Assembly: GCA_030018645.1 (NCBI GenBank)
Contig: JASEHX010000002.1
Location: 6,272 to 38,275, forward strand
Length of the DNA: 32,004 nucleotides
DNA from: Candidatus Margulisiibacteriota bacterium
GTDB taxonomy: Bacteria; Margulisbacteria; WOR-1; O2-12-FULL-45-9
Reading direction: 5' to 3'
Position numbers and translations under genes: made by a program. The stretch's first letter is position 1. Each line of letters opens with the position of its first letter. This document shows, in pieces, positions 16,455 through 22,417 of the stretch. The notes under the pieces were generated by a model that did not search any database, was not told the origin of the DNA, and saw only the letters and a program-made list of their open reading frames with translations.

Positions 16455-17920
16455 TTTTTTGGTAAAACCAGTAAGGCATTGCTGACCCGCCGTCCGCCGC
16501 CGCAAACCGTTCGCCCATCCACTATCATAGTGGTGGATCCTCCGCCGTCGAGATTAAAGGCATTGACCGCTCCTAAGCTTTGTAAGAGCCTGGCCAATTC
16601 TTCTAAAGACGCTCCCAAGCTGGAAAGGGACGGATTACTGCGGTTTTTTTGGGGGGCGGCAACGGCAATCAAGATGAGTTCGTTATTCCGAGTAATGCCG
16701 ACGGCCGTGCGGGCCGCCCGTTTTTCGGCCACATCCGCGCGAAATTTTTCTTCGTGCTTGGAAACATAGATGCGCCCGTTTTTTAAAAGGCGCGGGCCGC
16801 CGGAAATAAGATGCACCACTTTGCTCGGAGAAGTATGGTAAGGGATGATTTTAAATTGGGTCTCAATCACACTGCCGGCCTTAGCTGATTGGGCGGCAAG
16901 GTTGGCTTCATTTCCGCTAAGCGAAATAACGTAGCCGGTCGGCGGAATTTTACTGTTGGCTGGATTAATTTGTTTTATTTGGGAATCATCAATGACTAGC
17001 TCCAGCCCTTTTGCCGCTATGCCGGTGCGCTCCCCCCAAACCGGCGTATAAACAATTACATCCTCCGCATCGTGCTTCTGGTTAATGCCGGAAATTTTTA
17101 TGATTTTCCCGTCTTCAAACCGGACAACACCCTTAATATATACGGTATCGATGTGCGGCTTGTTTTGGTCGTCAATGATGAGGGCGGTTCGGTCAAACAC
17201 CGGCAGGGATACCAGCTCTTCATTGATAATCAAGGCGCCCAAGGGACTCCCGCTGTTGGCAAAAAAAGTGCCGTTGATGCCGGCCAGCGCATCGCTGTCG
17301 TCGGCCATATTTTTGACCTTATCAATATAAAAATGTTTGGACGTGCTGGCCGGCTTATTCCAAAAGGCCAGAAAACTAATGAAGGACTCAAGAAAGCCGG
17401 GTTTAAATTTTTTGGCCAAGACCGGTTCGACGCGGGCCTTGTTTGGATCAATTTTTACAACGGTTGCCATGAGGTTCCCCTTGGCCGAACCTTGTTTTAT
17501 TTTTAAATATTCTACTCCGTCGCCCACCATGCCGCCGGAAACCATGTGTAAAAAGTCGCGGTCAAAATCAATTACCAGCCGCGGCGGCATACTTAACGAA
17601 AAGATCTTATAATTGACATCTTCCGAAAGCGGGATGGTGACGAGAAGGTCTTCGTCTTCTTTTTCAATTTGCAGGTAGCGCACCACCAGATCATTGAGGT
17701 CGACATAGCTGGGAATTTGGGAGCTGGCGGCCGTGTTTTTCAGGCGGATAATTATTTTTTCTCCGGCTTCCTCGGTGGCATAAGAAAAGTTTTCATCAAA
17801 ATCAAAAACAATGCGGATATTTTCCGGATAGTAGCCGCAGCGCACGTGGTAAAGCGTAGAGGCAAAACAATGATTAACAAAGATTAGCGCGAAGATTAGT
17901 AAAACATATAGTCTTTGCAT
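16451..17920 (-). CDS. Exported AMIN plus phosphodiester glycosidase (NAGPA/DUF2233) domain protein
   Basis: The 489-residue product begins with a signal peptide (MQRLYVLLIFALIFVNHCFAS). Residues about 22-120 have the alternating beta pattern of an AMIN domain (VRIVFDFDE, PPRLVIDFD), which in other proteins targets peptidoglycan. Residues about 150-489 match the NAGPA-type phosphodiester glycosidase fold: NGTFFANSGSPLGALIINEELVS, RTAVGITRNNELILIAV and the hallmark NLDGGGSTTMIVDG (456-469). In cyanobacteria and Firmicutes such proteins are cell-envelope associated; a role in cleaving or remodelling a phosphodiester-linked cell-wall sugar is a family-level inference. Its start overlaps the mdh stop by 1 nt (TAATG), so it is translated from the mdh transcript. 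Confidence 0.88.
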   Translation of the reverse strand: MQRLYVLLIFALIFVNHCFASTLYHVRCGYYPENIRIVFDFDENFSYATEEAGEKIIIRLKNTAASSQIPSYVDLNDLVVRYLQIEKEDEDLLVTIPLSEDVNYKIFSLSMPPRLVIDFDRDFLHMVSGGMVGDGVEYLKIKQGSAKGNLMATVVKIDPNKARVEPVLAKKFKPGFLESFISFLAFWNKPASTSKHFYIDKVKNMADDSDALAGINGTFFANSGSPLGALIINEELVSLPVFDRTALIIDDQNKPHIDTVYIKGVVRFEDGKIIKISGINQKHDAEDVIVYTPVWGERTGIAAKGLELVIDDSQIKQINPANSKIPPTGYVISLSGNEANLAAQSAKAGSVIETQFKIIPYHTSPSKVVHLISGGPRLLKNGRIYVSKHEEKFRADVAEKRAARTAVGITRNNELILIAVAAPQKNRSNPSLSSLGASLEELARLLQSLGAVNAFNLDGGGSTTMIVDGRTVCGGGRRVSNALLVLPKN

Positions 17921-18843
17921 TAGAAAAGCTTTTGGTTGTTTTCTTTAATGGCTTTAGCCGAAACCTGCAGGGCGGTTTGCTCTTCAGATGAGAGCGGGAT
18001 TTCCATAATTTCCTCCACCCCGTTTTTTCCTAATTTAGCCGGCAGGCCAATATATAAATCATTTAAGCCGTATTGTCCCGTAACTAAGACCGAGGACAGG
18101 ATGCTTTCTTTTTTATCCTGTAAAATAGCTTCGGCCATGCGGGCGGCGGCGGCCGAAGGAGCATAATAGGCCGAGCCGGTTTTAAGTAAATTAACGATTT
18201 CCGCCCCGCCATTGGCAGTCCGTTGGACAATAGCATCAATTTTCTCGGGCGGCAAGAGTTGGGTGATAGGTTTGCCCGCAACGATGGTCTGACTGGGCAC
18301 CGGGACCATCAGGTCGCCATGGGTGCCCAAAACAGTGGCTTTAACCTCGGCCATGGGAACGTTTAATTCTAGGGCAATGAAGGATGCCATCCGTCCGGCA
18401 TCCAACAGCGGTGCCATGCCCATGACCCGCTGTGCGGGGAAACCAGAAATTTTCCAAGCCAAGTACGTCATTGCGTCCAAAGGGTTGGTAACGATAATTA
18501 AAACAGCCAGAGGAGAATACTTTTTAATGTTTTCCACAATGCCTTTGACGATGGCGGCATTTTTGTGAAGAAGGTCATCGCGGCTCATGCCGGGCTTGCG
18601 GGCTAAACCAGCGGTAATGACGACAATCTCTGAATCCTTCGTATCCGCGTAATCATTGGTTCCAACCACCCGGCTATTGTAGCCGCAAATCGGCCCAGCT
18701 TGGGTTATATCCAGCGCCTTGCCCTGCGGAATACCTTCGATAATATCCAATAAAACAACGTCTGCCAGGTTTTTTTCCGCCAGCCGGCGGGCGGTTTCCG
18801 CCCCCACGTTTCCCGCTCCAATGACGGTAACTTTTCTTTTCAT
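17920..18843 (-). CDS. mdh: Malate dehydrogenase (LDH-like type)
   Basis: Interconverts malate and oxaloacetate with NAD(H). The 307-residue protein has the Rossmann motif GAGNVG (9-14), an Asp at the end of the second strand (VVLLDI) favouring NAD over NADP, the mobile-loop LARKPGMSRDDLL with two arginines diagnostic for malate rather than lactate, TNPLDAM, and the catalytic histidine in GTHGD. The proton-relay region GMAPLLDAGRM differs from the usual GMAGVLDSARF, but retains the Asp and Arg. It is first in a two-gene unit with the NAGPA-domain gene. A TGTTAAGCT extended -10 lies exactly 6 nt before its ATG, so the mRNA may be leaderless. Confidence 0.95.
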   Translation of the reverse strand: MKRKVTVIGAGNVGAETARRLAEKNLADVVLLDIIEGIPQGKALDITQAGPICGYNSRVVGTNDYADTKDSEIVVITAGLARKPGMSRDDLLHKNAAIVKGIVENIKKYSPLAVLIIVTNPLDAMTYLAWKISGFPAQRVMGMAPLLDAGRMASFIALELNVPMAEVKATVLGTHGDLMVPVPSQTIVAGKPITQLLPPEKIDAIVQRTANGGAEIVNLLKTGSAYYAPSAAAARMAEAILQDKKESILSSVLVTGQYGLNDLYIGLPAKLGKNGVEEIMEIPLSSEEQTALQVSAKAIKENNQKLF

Positions 18844-18849
18844 ACTTAT

Positions 18850-18858
18850 AGCTTAACA
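18850..18858 (-). promoter_or_regulatory. Extended -10 of mdh
   Basis: On the minus strand TGTTAAGCT keeps the key bases TGnTAnnnT and ends 6 nt before the mdh ATG, the distance at which the A of ATG would be the first transcribed base. The hexamer alone is only a 3/6 match to TATAAT. Confidence 0.4.
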
Positions 18859-18883
18859 AAATCTAGCCGTAGATTCAAACTTA

Positions 18884-18892
18884 TGCTAAAAT
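18884..18892 (+). promoter_or_regulatory. Extended -10 of the DUF1858-ferredoxin operon
   Basis: TGCTAAAAT is an extended -10 (TGn, then TAAAAT) ending 6 nt before the ATG at 18899. The same nine bases at the same distance occur before the GH94 gene (minus strand, 31240-31248). A leaderless transcript is predicted; no SD site is present. Confidence 0.6.
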
Positions 18893-18898
18893 AACCGT

Positions 18899-19102
18899 AT
18901 GCATCCTATCACCAAAGATATGACCATTGCGGAAGCGCTGAAGTTAAAGCCCGCCATTGCCCAGGTGCTAATGGCAAAAGGTATGCATTGTTTGGGCTGT
19001 GTGGTAGCACAAGGAGAAACTATTGAGCAGGCGGCCGAAGTGCATGGGTTGGCGGCTGATGAGTTGCTGGCTGAATTAAATGCTGAATTAAATAAGGAGT
19101 GA
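18899..19102 (+). CDS. DUF1858-family redox-disulfide protein
   Basis: A 67-residue protein matching the DUF1858 family, described elsewhere as a hybrid-cluster-protein-associated redox disulfide domain. It has the opening ITKDMTIAEALKLKPAIAQVL and a CLGC motif (C31, C34) followed by QGETIEQAAEVHGL. The CxxC pair suggests a small dithiol electron carrier or a metal-binding role. It is the first of four closely spaced redox genes: the glutaredoxin ATG follows after 3 nt, with AAGGAG inside the end of this gene. No hybrid-cluster protein gene is nearby. Confidence 0.88.
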   Translation: MHPITKDMTIAEALKLKPAIAQVLMAKGMHCLGCVVAQGETIEQAAEVHGLAADELLAELNAELNKE

Positions 19103-19105
19103 TAG

Positions 19106-19339
19106 ATGGCAATAGTTAAAGTATATTCAACCCCCGCCTGTGTCTATTGTGTGATGGCTAAAAAATTCCTAGCGGAGAACAATATCCCTTTTGAGGAAAT
19201 TGATGTTTCCCTTAGCCAATCGGCGGCGCAGGAAATGATCAACAAATCAGGCCAGATGGGCGTGCCGGTAATTGACATTGATGGTAAAATATTTGTGGGG
19301 TTTGATCGGGCGGGCATCAAAAAAGCCCTGGGGTTATAA
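19106..19339 (+). CDS. Glutaredoxin / NrdH-like redoxin
   Basis: A 77-residue minimal glutaredoxin fold: first strand VKVYSTPAC, active site CVYC (C12, C15), cis-proline GVPV near 54-57, and the terminal VGFDRAGIKKAL helix typical of NrdH/Grx3-like proteins. The partner could be a ferredoxin-linked reductase or one of the nrdD reductases about 3 kb upstream; the sequence does not decide. AAGGAG lies 6 nt before its ATG. It is translationally tight with the DUF1858 gene, and the ferredoxin gene follows after 16 nt. Confidence 0.92.
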   Translation: MAIVKVYSTPACVYCVMAKKFLAENNIPFEEIDVSLSQSAAQEMINKSGQMGVPVIDIDGKIFVGFDRAGIKKALGL

Positions 19340-19355
19340 AAGAGGAGACAATTTC

Positions 19356-19532
19356 ATGACCATTTCAGTTGATCAAGCGTTATGCTCGGGCTGCGGCATT
19401 TGCATTGACCTTTGCCCGGAAATCTTCACTTGGGGGGCGGATGGGAAAGCGCAAGCGGTAAAAGATGTTTGCGAAATCCACAACCCCGAAGAAGTGGCTG
19501 ACCAATGTCCCATGGACGCGATTGATATTTAA
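19356..19532 (+). CDS. Small ferredoxin, single [4Fe-4S] cluster type
   Basis: A 58-residue protein with CSGCGIC (C10, C13, C16), a further C20-P21 and a distant DQCPMDAI, plus one more Cys in DVCEIHNP. This matches monocluster ferredoxins in which the first three cysteines and the last CP ligate one [4Fe-4S] cluster and the other two may form a disulfide. The ATG at 19356 is chosen over earlier in-frame starts because AGAGGAG lies 8 nt upstream and because the ferredoxin fold begins here. It presumably carries low-potential electrons in the cytoplasm. Confidence 0.92.
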   Translation: MTISVDQALCSGCGICIDLCPEIFTWGADGKAQAVKDVCEIHNPEEVADQCPMDAIDI

Positions 19533-19547
19533 GAAGGGAGAATAAGC

Positions 19548-19733
19548 ATGGCAGATAATAAAAAAGCAGTAGTTGATCCCAATATTTGCACCGGCTGCGG
19601 AATTTGTGTGGATGTTTGCCCCAGCCAGGCGATTGAATTAGTTGATGGATTGGCAAAGGTTAACTCCGACAAATGCAATGGCGATGTGACTTGTGTTGAT
19701 GCCTGCCCCGTGCAGGCCATAGCTATGCAGTAG
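19548..19733 (+). CDS. Ferredoxin with one all-Cys site and one Asp-containing cluster site
   Basis: A 61-residue bacterial 2x[4Fe-4S]-type ferredoxin. The first motif is complete (CTGCGICVDVCP: C14, C17, C20, C24). In the second (CNGDVTCVDACP: C43, C49, C53) the second cysteine is Asp46. The resulting C-x2-D-x2-C pattern is the one found in Pyrococcus furiosus ferredoxin, where Asp is a cluster ligand and the cluster converts easily between [3Fe-4S] and [4Fe-4S]. A GAAGGGAG ribosome-binding site precedes the ATG. The stop codon lies inside a 42-bp sequence that repeats the 3' end of pyrB. Confidence 0.92.
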   Translation: MADNKKAVVDPNICTGCGICVDVCPSQAIELVDGLAKVNSDKCNGDVTCVDACPVQAIAMQ

Positions 19734-19764
19734 GTTTGCCCAGCAGTAACAATAAAAGCGCGGC
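19723..19764. repeat. Duplicated pyrB 3' end, left copy
   Basis: These 42 bp match 21017-21058 at 39 positions. On the minus strand they encode the last 13 residues of PyrB plus its stop (AALLLLLLGKPTA). All three differences are third-position synonymous changes in that frame. This copy overlaps the end of the ferredoxin gene. Confidence 0.9.
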
Positions 19765-19802
19765 TATCTGCGAGATGGGCAATGTTTATTGATACATGCC
19801 AC

Positions 19803-19831
19803 TTGACAATTATACTTCGTTATCCTATACT
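19803..19831 (+). promoter_or_regulatory. Strong sigma70-type promoter of the AAA ATPase gene
   Basis: TTGACA (19803-19808) and TATACT (19826-19831) are separated by 17 nt. The leader to the GTG at 19883 is about 45 nt, ends with GGAGG (19871-19875), and contains a palindrome array. Confidence 0.75.
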
Positions 19832-19868
19832 ACATTATACTATATAGTATAATGCCAAATAGTATAAT
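19809..19868. promoter_or_regulatory. Palindromic operator-like array
   Basis: ATTATACTAT (19834-19843) and ATAGTATAAT (19844-19853) form a perfect 20-bp palindrome. One more base pair extends it to 22 bp (19833-19854). ATAGTATAAT recurs at 19859-19868, and partial half-sites ATTATACT and TATACTA lie at 19809-19816 and 19826-19832, overlapping the promoter. The layout suggests cooperative binding of a regulator. Some units also contain TATAAT and could be extra -10 elements. Confidence 0.6.
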
Positions 19869-19882
19869 ATGGAGGCAAACCA

Positions 19883-21004
19883 GTGAAAAACCCTTTTAAA
19901 TACGGAAAAACAGTCGATGGGGCCTTTTTTGCAGACAGGGAAAAGGAATTTAAGGATATGGCATCCTATATCCGGTCCGGCCAAAATGTTTTTGTTTTTT
20001 CTAATCGCCGCTACGGAAAAACATCGTTAGTGAAAAAGGTGGTTGAATATTTAACTCGAAAACGGGAAATTATTGCGATTTATGTTGATCTGGAACAGGT
20101 AACTTCTTCCGCGCAGTTTATCCAGATTTACGGCGAGGCGATTGGCAAAGGCCTTTTTTCCTGGAAGGAGAAACTAGAAAAAATCGCCGCTTTTTTTAGC
20201 CGGATTGTCCCTGTTTTTGAAATAACCAAAGAAGGAGGCGTGCGAATAACCTTTGATTTTTCTAAAACCAAAGACAAAGTTGAATATGCCTTGAACGAAG
20301 TTTATGAACTGCCTCAGCAAATAGCTGTCAAATACAAGAAGCGAGTGGCGGTAGTTTTTGATGAATTTCAGGAGATTGAAAAATTAGGCGGAATTGAGTT
20401 TGAAAAGAAACTGAGATCTTTTATTCAGCATCATTCTGAGGTATGTTATATTTTTATGGGCAGCAAGACCCGTGTGTTGATCCAAATGTTTAATGATCCG
20501 CGCCGGGCTTTTTATAAATCAGCTGCGACATATCCTTTGGGGCCGGTCCCGGAAAGGGAAATGATAAGTTTTATTATTGAACGTTTTTCCTCGACAGGGA
20601 AAAAAATATCGAAAGAAATTGCCAAAGAGATCATCGACCAATCACGCAATATCCCTTATTACGTACAAATGTATAGCTGGCATATCTGGAACCTTGCTGT
20701 ATCGGAAGTTAAGCAATCTGACGGCGCAAAAGCTCTGCAGGAATTGTTAAACAGTCAGAATGAGCTATTCTTTAATTGGTATGACAGCATGAGCATGCAC
20801 CAAAGGGCGCTGCTGCGAGCTTTATCTCAAACCGATGAAATATTCTCGCAGGATGCCTTAATCAAGCACGATTTAGGGACGGCTTCATCGGTACAGGCTT
20901 CAGTTCGGAAATTATTATTAAAAGGATTGATCGTAAAAGAAGAAAAAAAATATAGGATTACCGATCCCTTTTTTGAAATTTGGCTCCGGCAGGATGAGCA
21001 ATAA
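19883..21004 (+). CDS. Archaeal-type AAA/STAND ATPase (PF01637-like)
   Basis: A 373-residue P-loop ATPase of the group found in many paralogous copies in archaea and some anaerobic bacteria. Seen: the N-terminal NPFKYGKTVDGAFFADREKE segment, P-loop SNRRYGKTSL (K46, T47), Walker B VAVVFDEFQE (D160, E161), sensor-like YIFMGSKTR, and a C-terminal winged-helix-like region ending FFEIWLRQ. The first P-loop glycine is replaced by Asn/Ser (family form GPRRxGKTSL), but the GKT core is intact. The GTG start has GGAGG 7 nt upstream. It sits alone in a block of about 1.25 kb between two copies of the pyrB terminus, with its own promoter and palindromes, and looks acquired. Its biological role is unknown. 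Confidence 0.88.
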   Translation: MKNPFKYGKTVDGAFFADREKEFKDMASYIRSGQNVFVFSNRRYGKTSLVKKVVEYLTRKREIIAIYVDLEQVTSSAQFIQIYGEAIGKGLFSWKEKLEKIAAFFSRIVPVFEITKEGGVRITFDFSKTKDKVEYALNEVYELPQQIAVKYKKRVAVVFDEFQEIEKLGGIEFEKKLRSFIQHHSEVCYIFMGSKTRVLIQMFNDPRRAFYKSAATYPLGPVPEREMISFIIERFSSTGKKISKEIAKEIIDQSRNIPYYVQMYSWHIWNLAVSEVKQSDGAKALQELLNSQNELFFNWYDSMSMHQRALLRALSQTDEIFSQDALIKHDLGTASSVQASVRKLLLKGLIVKEEKKYRITDPFFEIWLRQDEQ

Positions 21005-21016
21005 AAAATTCTGATT

Positions 21017-21058
21017 CTATGCAGTAGGCTTGCCTAGCAGTAACAATAAAAGCGCAGC
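21017..21058. repeat. Duplicated pyrB 3' end, right copy (functional)
   Basis: The actual 3' end of pyrB and partner of 19723-19764, with 39 of 42 bases identical. Outside these 42 bp the two sites do not match. Confidence 0.9.
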
Positions 21059-21955
21059 GCGTACGGCAACCCCATTGGTAACCTGTTCTAAAATTACATT
21101 ATAAGGACCGTCGGCCACTTCGGAAGTTATTTCTACCCCGCGATTAATGGGTCCCGGGTGCATGACAATTACATCTTTTTGGGCTTTCTTCAACCGATCA
21201 GAATTTAAGCCGTAAAGCTTGGCGTATTCTTCAATGGAGGGGAAAAGCCCTTTGTCCTGCCGCTCTTTTTGGATGCGCAGCATGTTGATGAAGTCGGCAG
21301 CGGGAATTTCAGCATCCAAGTTATAAGAAACCCTAACCCCCATTTCTTCGATGTCTTCGGGAATGAGGGTGGGCGGGCCGACCAAGACTACTTTGGCTCC
21401 CAATTTAGTAAGACCCCAAATATTGGAGCGGGCCACCCGCGAGTGGGCAATATCACCGACAATCAGGACTTTTTTGCCTTTCAAATTGCCTTTTTTTTCT
21501 TCCATGGTAAAAATGTCAAGCAAGCCCTGTGTTGGATGTTCATTGTACCCATCCCCGGCGTTAATGACCGATGCCTGCACATTTTTAGCCGCCAGATGCG
21601 GGGCGCCGCCCATGCTGTGGCGGATAATGATGCAGTCAAGCCCCATTACTTCCAGGTTTTTTACCGTGTCAATTAAATTCTCACCTTTAACCACGCTGGA
21701 AGAAGAAACCGCGACATTGGTCACATTGGCGGATAAAATTTTCGCCGCCGTGTTAAAAGAGGTTCGCGTGCGGGTGGAGGCCTCATAGAACAATGTTACA
21801 ATGTGTTTGCCCAGCAGGGTGGGGACCTTGGGGATGGGGCGGGCGGCCACTTCTTTCATGGAATGGGCCGTGCGTAAAATTAATTTTATTTCATCAACCG
21901 AGAGGTCTTTGAGCCCCAAGAGGTCTTTGCGGTGGAGACTTTTTGTGTTGTTCAT
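21017..21955 (-). CDS. pyrB: Aspartate carbamoyltransferase, catalytic chain
   Basis: Condenses carbamoyl phosphate and aspartate in pyrimidine synthesis. From the ATG at 21955 the protein has 312 residues, normal for the family. Signature parts are FYEASTRTRTSF (carbamoyl-phosphate site), IIRHSMGGAPH, NEHPTQGLLDIFT, VGDIAHSRVARSN and MHPGPINRGVEI. The frame continues upstream to 22006, but the 17 extra residues are unlike PyrB, and an extended -10 (TGTTATAAT, 21969-21977) lies 13 nt before the ATG at 21955, which decides the start. No pyrI, PyrR site or attenuator is seen. The last codons overlap the duplicated sequence also found after the ferredoxin gene. Confidence 0.96.
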   Translation of the reverse strand: MNNTKSLHRKDLLGLKDLSVDEIKLILRTAHSMKEVAARPIPKVPTLLGKHIVTLFYEASTRTRTSFNTAAKILSANVTNVAVSSSSVVKGENLIDTVKNLEVMGLDCIIIRHSMGGAPHLAAKNVQASVINAGDGYNEHPTQGLLDIFTMEEKKGNLKGKKVLIVGDIAHSRVARSNIWGLTKLGAKVVLVGPPTLIPEDIEEMGVRVSYNLDAEIPAADFINMLRIQKERQDKGLFPSIEEYAKLYGLNSDRLKKAQKDVIVMHPGPINRGVEITSEVADGPYNVILEQVTNGVAVRAALLLLLLGKPTA

Positions 21956-21968
21956 CCTGTAAAAGTTT

Positions 21969-21977
21969 ATTATAACA
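21969..21977 (-). promoter_or_regulatory. Extended -10 of pyrB
   Basis: On the minus strand TGTTATAAT joins TGn to a perfect TATAAT, 13 nt before the pyrB ATG. No -35 is visible. The predicted leader is about 7 nt. Confidence 0.55.
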
Positions 21978-22036
21978 GAAAACGGCCAAGAAAGATAGGG
22001 GTTCATATCCCTCCACCCGCCAAATAAATCGGAGCA

Positions 22037-22057
22037 CCCTCTCCCAGAGGGAGAGGG
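22037..22057. repeat. Palindromic repeat unit (9-3-9 hairpin), intergenic
   Basis: CCCTCTCCC, the loop AGA and GGGAGAGGG form a perfect 9-bp stem between the pyrB start and the queD end. The same stem with a CCT loop occurs inside rsmH (28717-28737). No T-run follows on either strand, so a standard terminator is unlikely. Confidence 0.8.
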
Positions 22058-22060
22058 TCA

Positions 22061-22417
22061 TTATGGTTTATAAGTTGCGGAAGTTGAGGGAGATTCCCAA
22101 ACGGTAACACTATCAAGCAAGGGGATTTCGGGCTTTAGTTGCTCAAAAATAATCCGTGCTATGTTCTCACAGGATGGATTGATTTCCTTAAATTGCGGCA
22201 GGTCGTTGAGATTTTGGTGGTCAAATTGGCCGATGACCGCGTTCAAGCTAGCTTTAACTTCTCTAAAATCAACCAGCAAGCCAAGGTGGTTCAGCTTATC
22301 TCCCGCCAGACGGACTTCGACTTTCCAAGTATGCCCGTGCAAATTTTCACATGGTCCCTGGTAACCGCGCAGAGCATGAGCGGAGCTAAAAGAAGATTCA
22401 ATAGTTAGGGTATACAT
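22061..22417 (-). CDS. queD: 6-carboxy-5,6,7,8-tetrahydropterin synthase / 6-pyruvoyltetrahydropterin synthase family
   Basis: Family members convert 7,8-dihydroneopterin triphosphate to 6-carboxy-tetrahydropterin, the first committed step to queuosine. The 118-residue protein keeps the zinc ligands H14 (SSAHAL), H27 and H29 (LHGHTW), the catalytic Cys23 just before them (GPCENLHGH), the LLVDFREVK block, FDHQNLN, and a C-terminal substrate-binding Glu in VWESPSTSATY. NPSCENIA replaces the more common NPTSENIA. It overlaps the end of gltX by 13 nt, so it is translated from the same transcript. No queC, queE or queF is in the window. Confidence 0.93.
   Translation of the reverse strand: MYTLTIESSFSSAHALRGYQGPCENLHGHTWKVEVRLAGDKLNHLGLLVDFREVKASLNAVIGQFDHQNLNDLPQFKEINPSCENIARIIFEQLKPEIPLLDSVTVWESPSTSATYKP

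Noticed and set aside
19869..19886. Five-codon leader ORF (ATG GAG GCA AAC CAG TGA) overlapping the ATPase GTG start
   Set aside because: Its ATG directly follows a TATAAT-like unit, but the GGAGG inside it serves the GTG and so short an ORF can occur by chance.
22037..22057. Rho-independent terminator after queD
   Set aside because: The hairpin is perfect, but no T-run follows on either strand and the same stem lies inside the rsmH coding sequence, so it is better read as a dispersed repeat.
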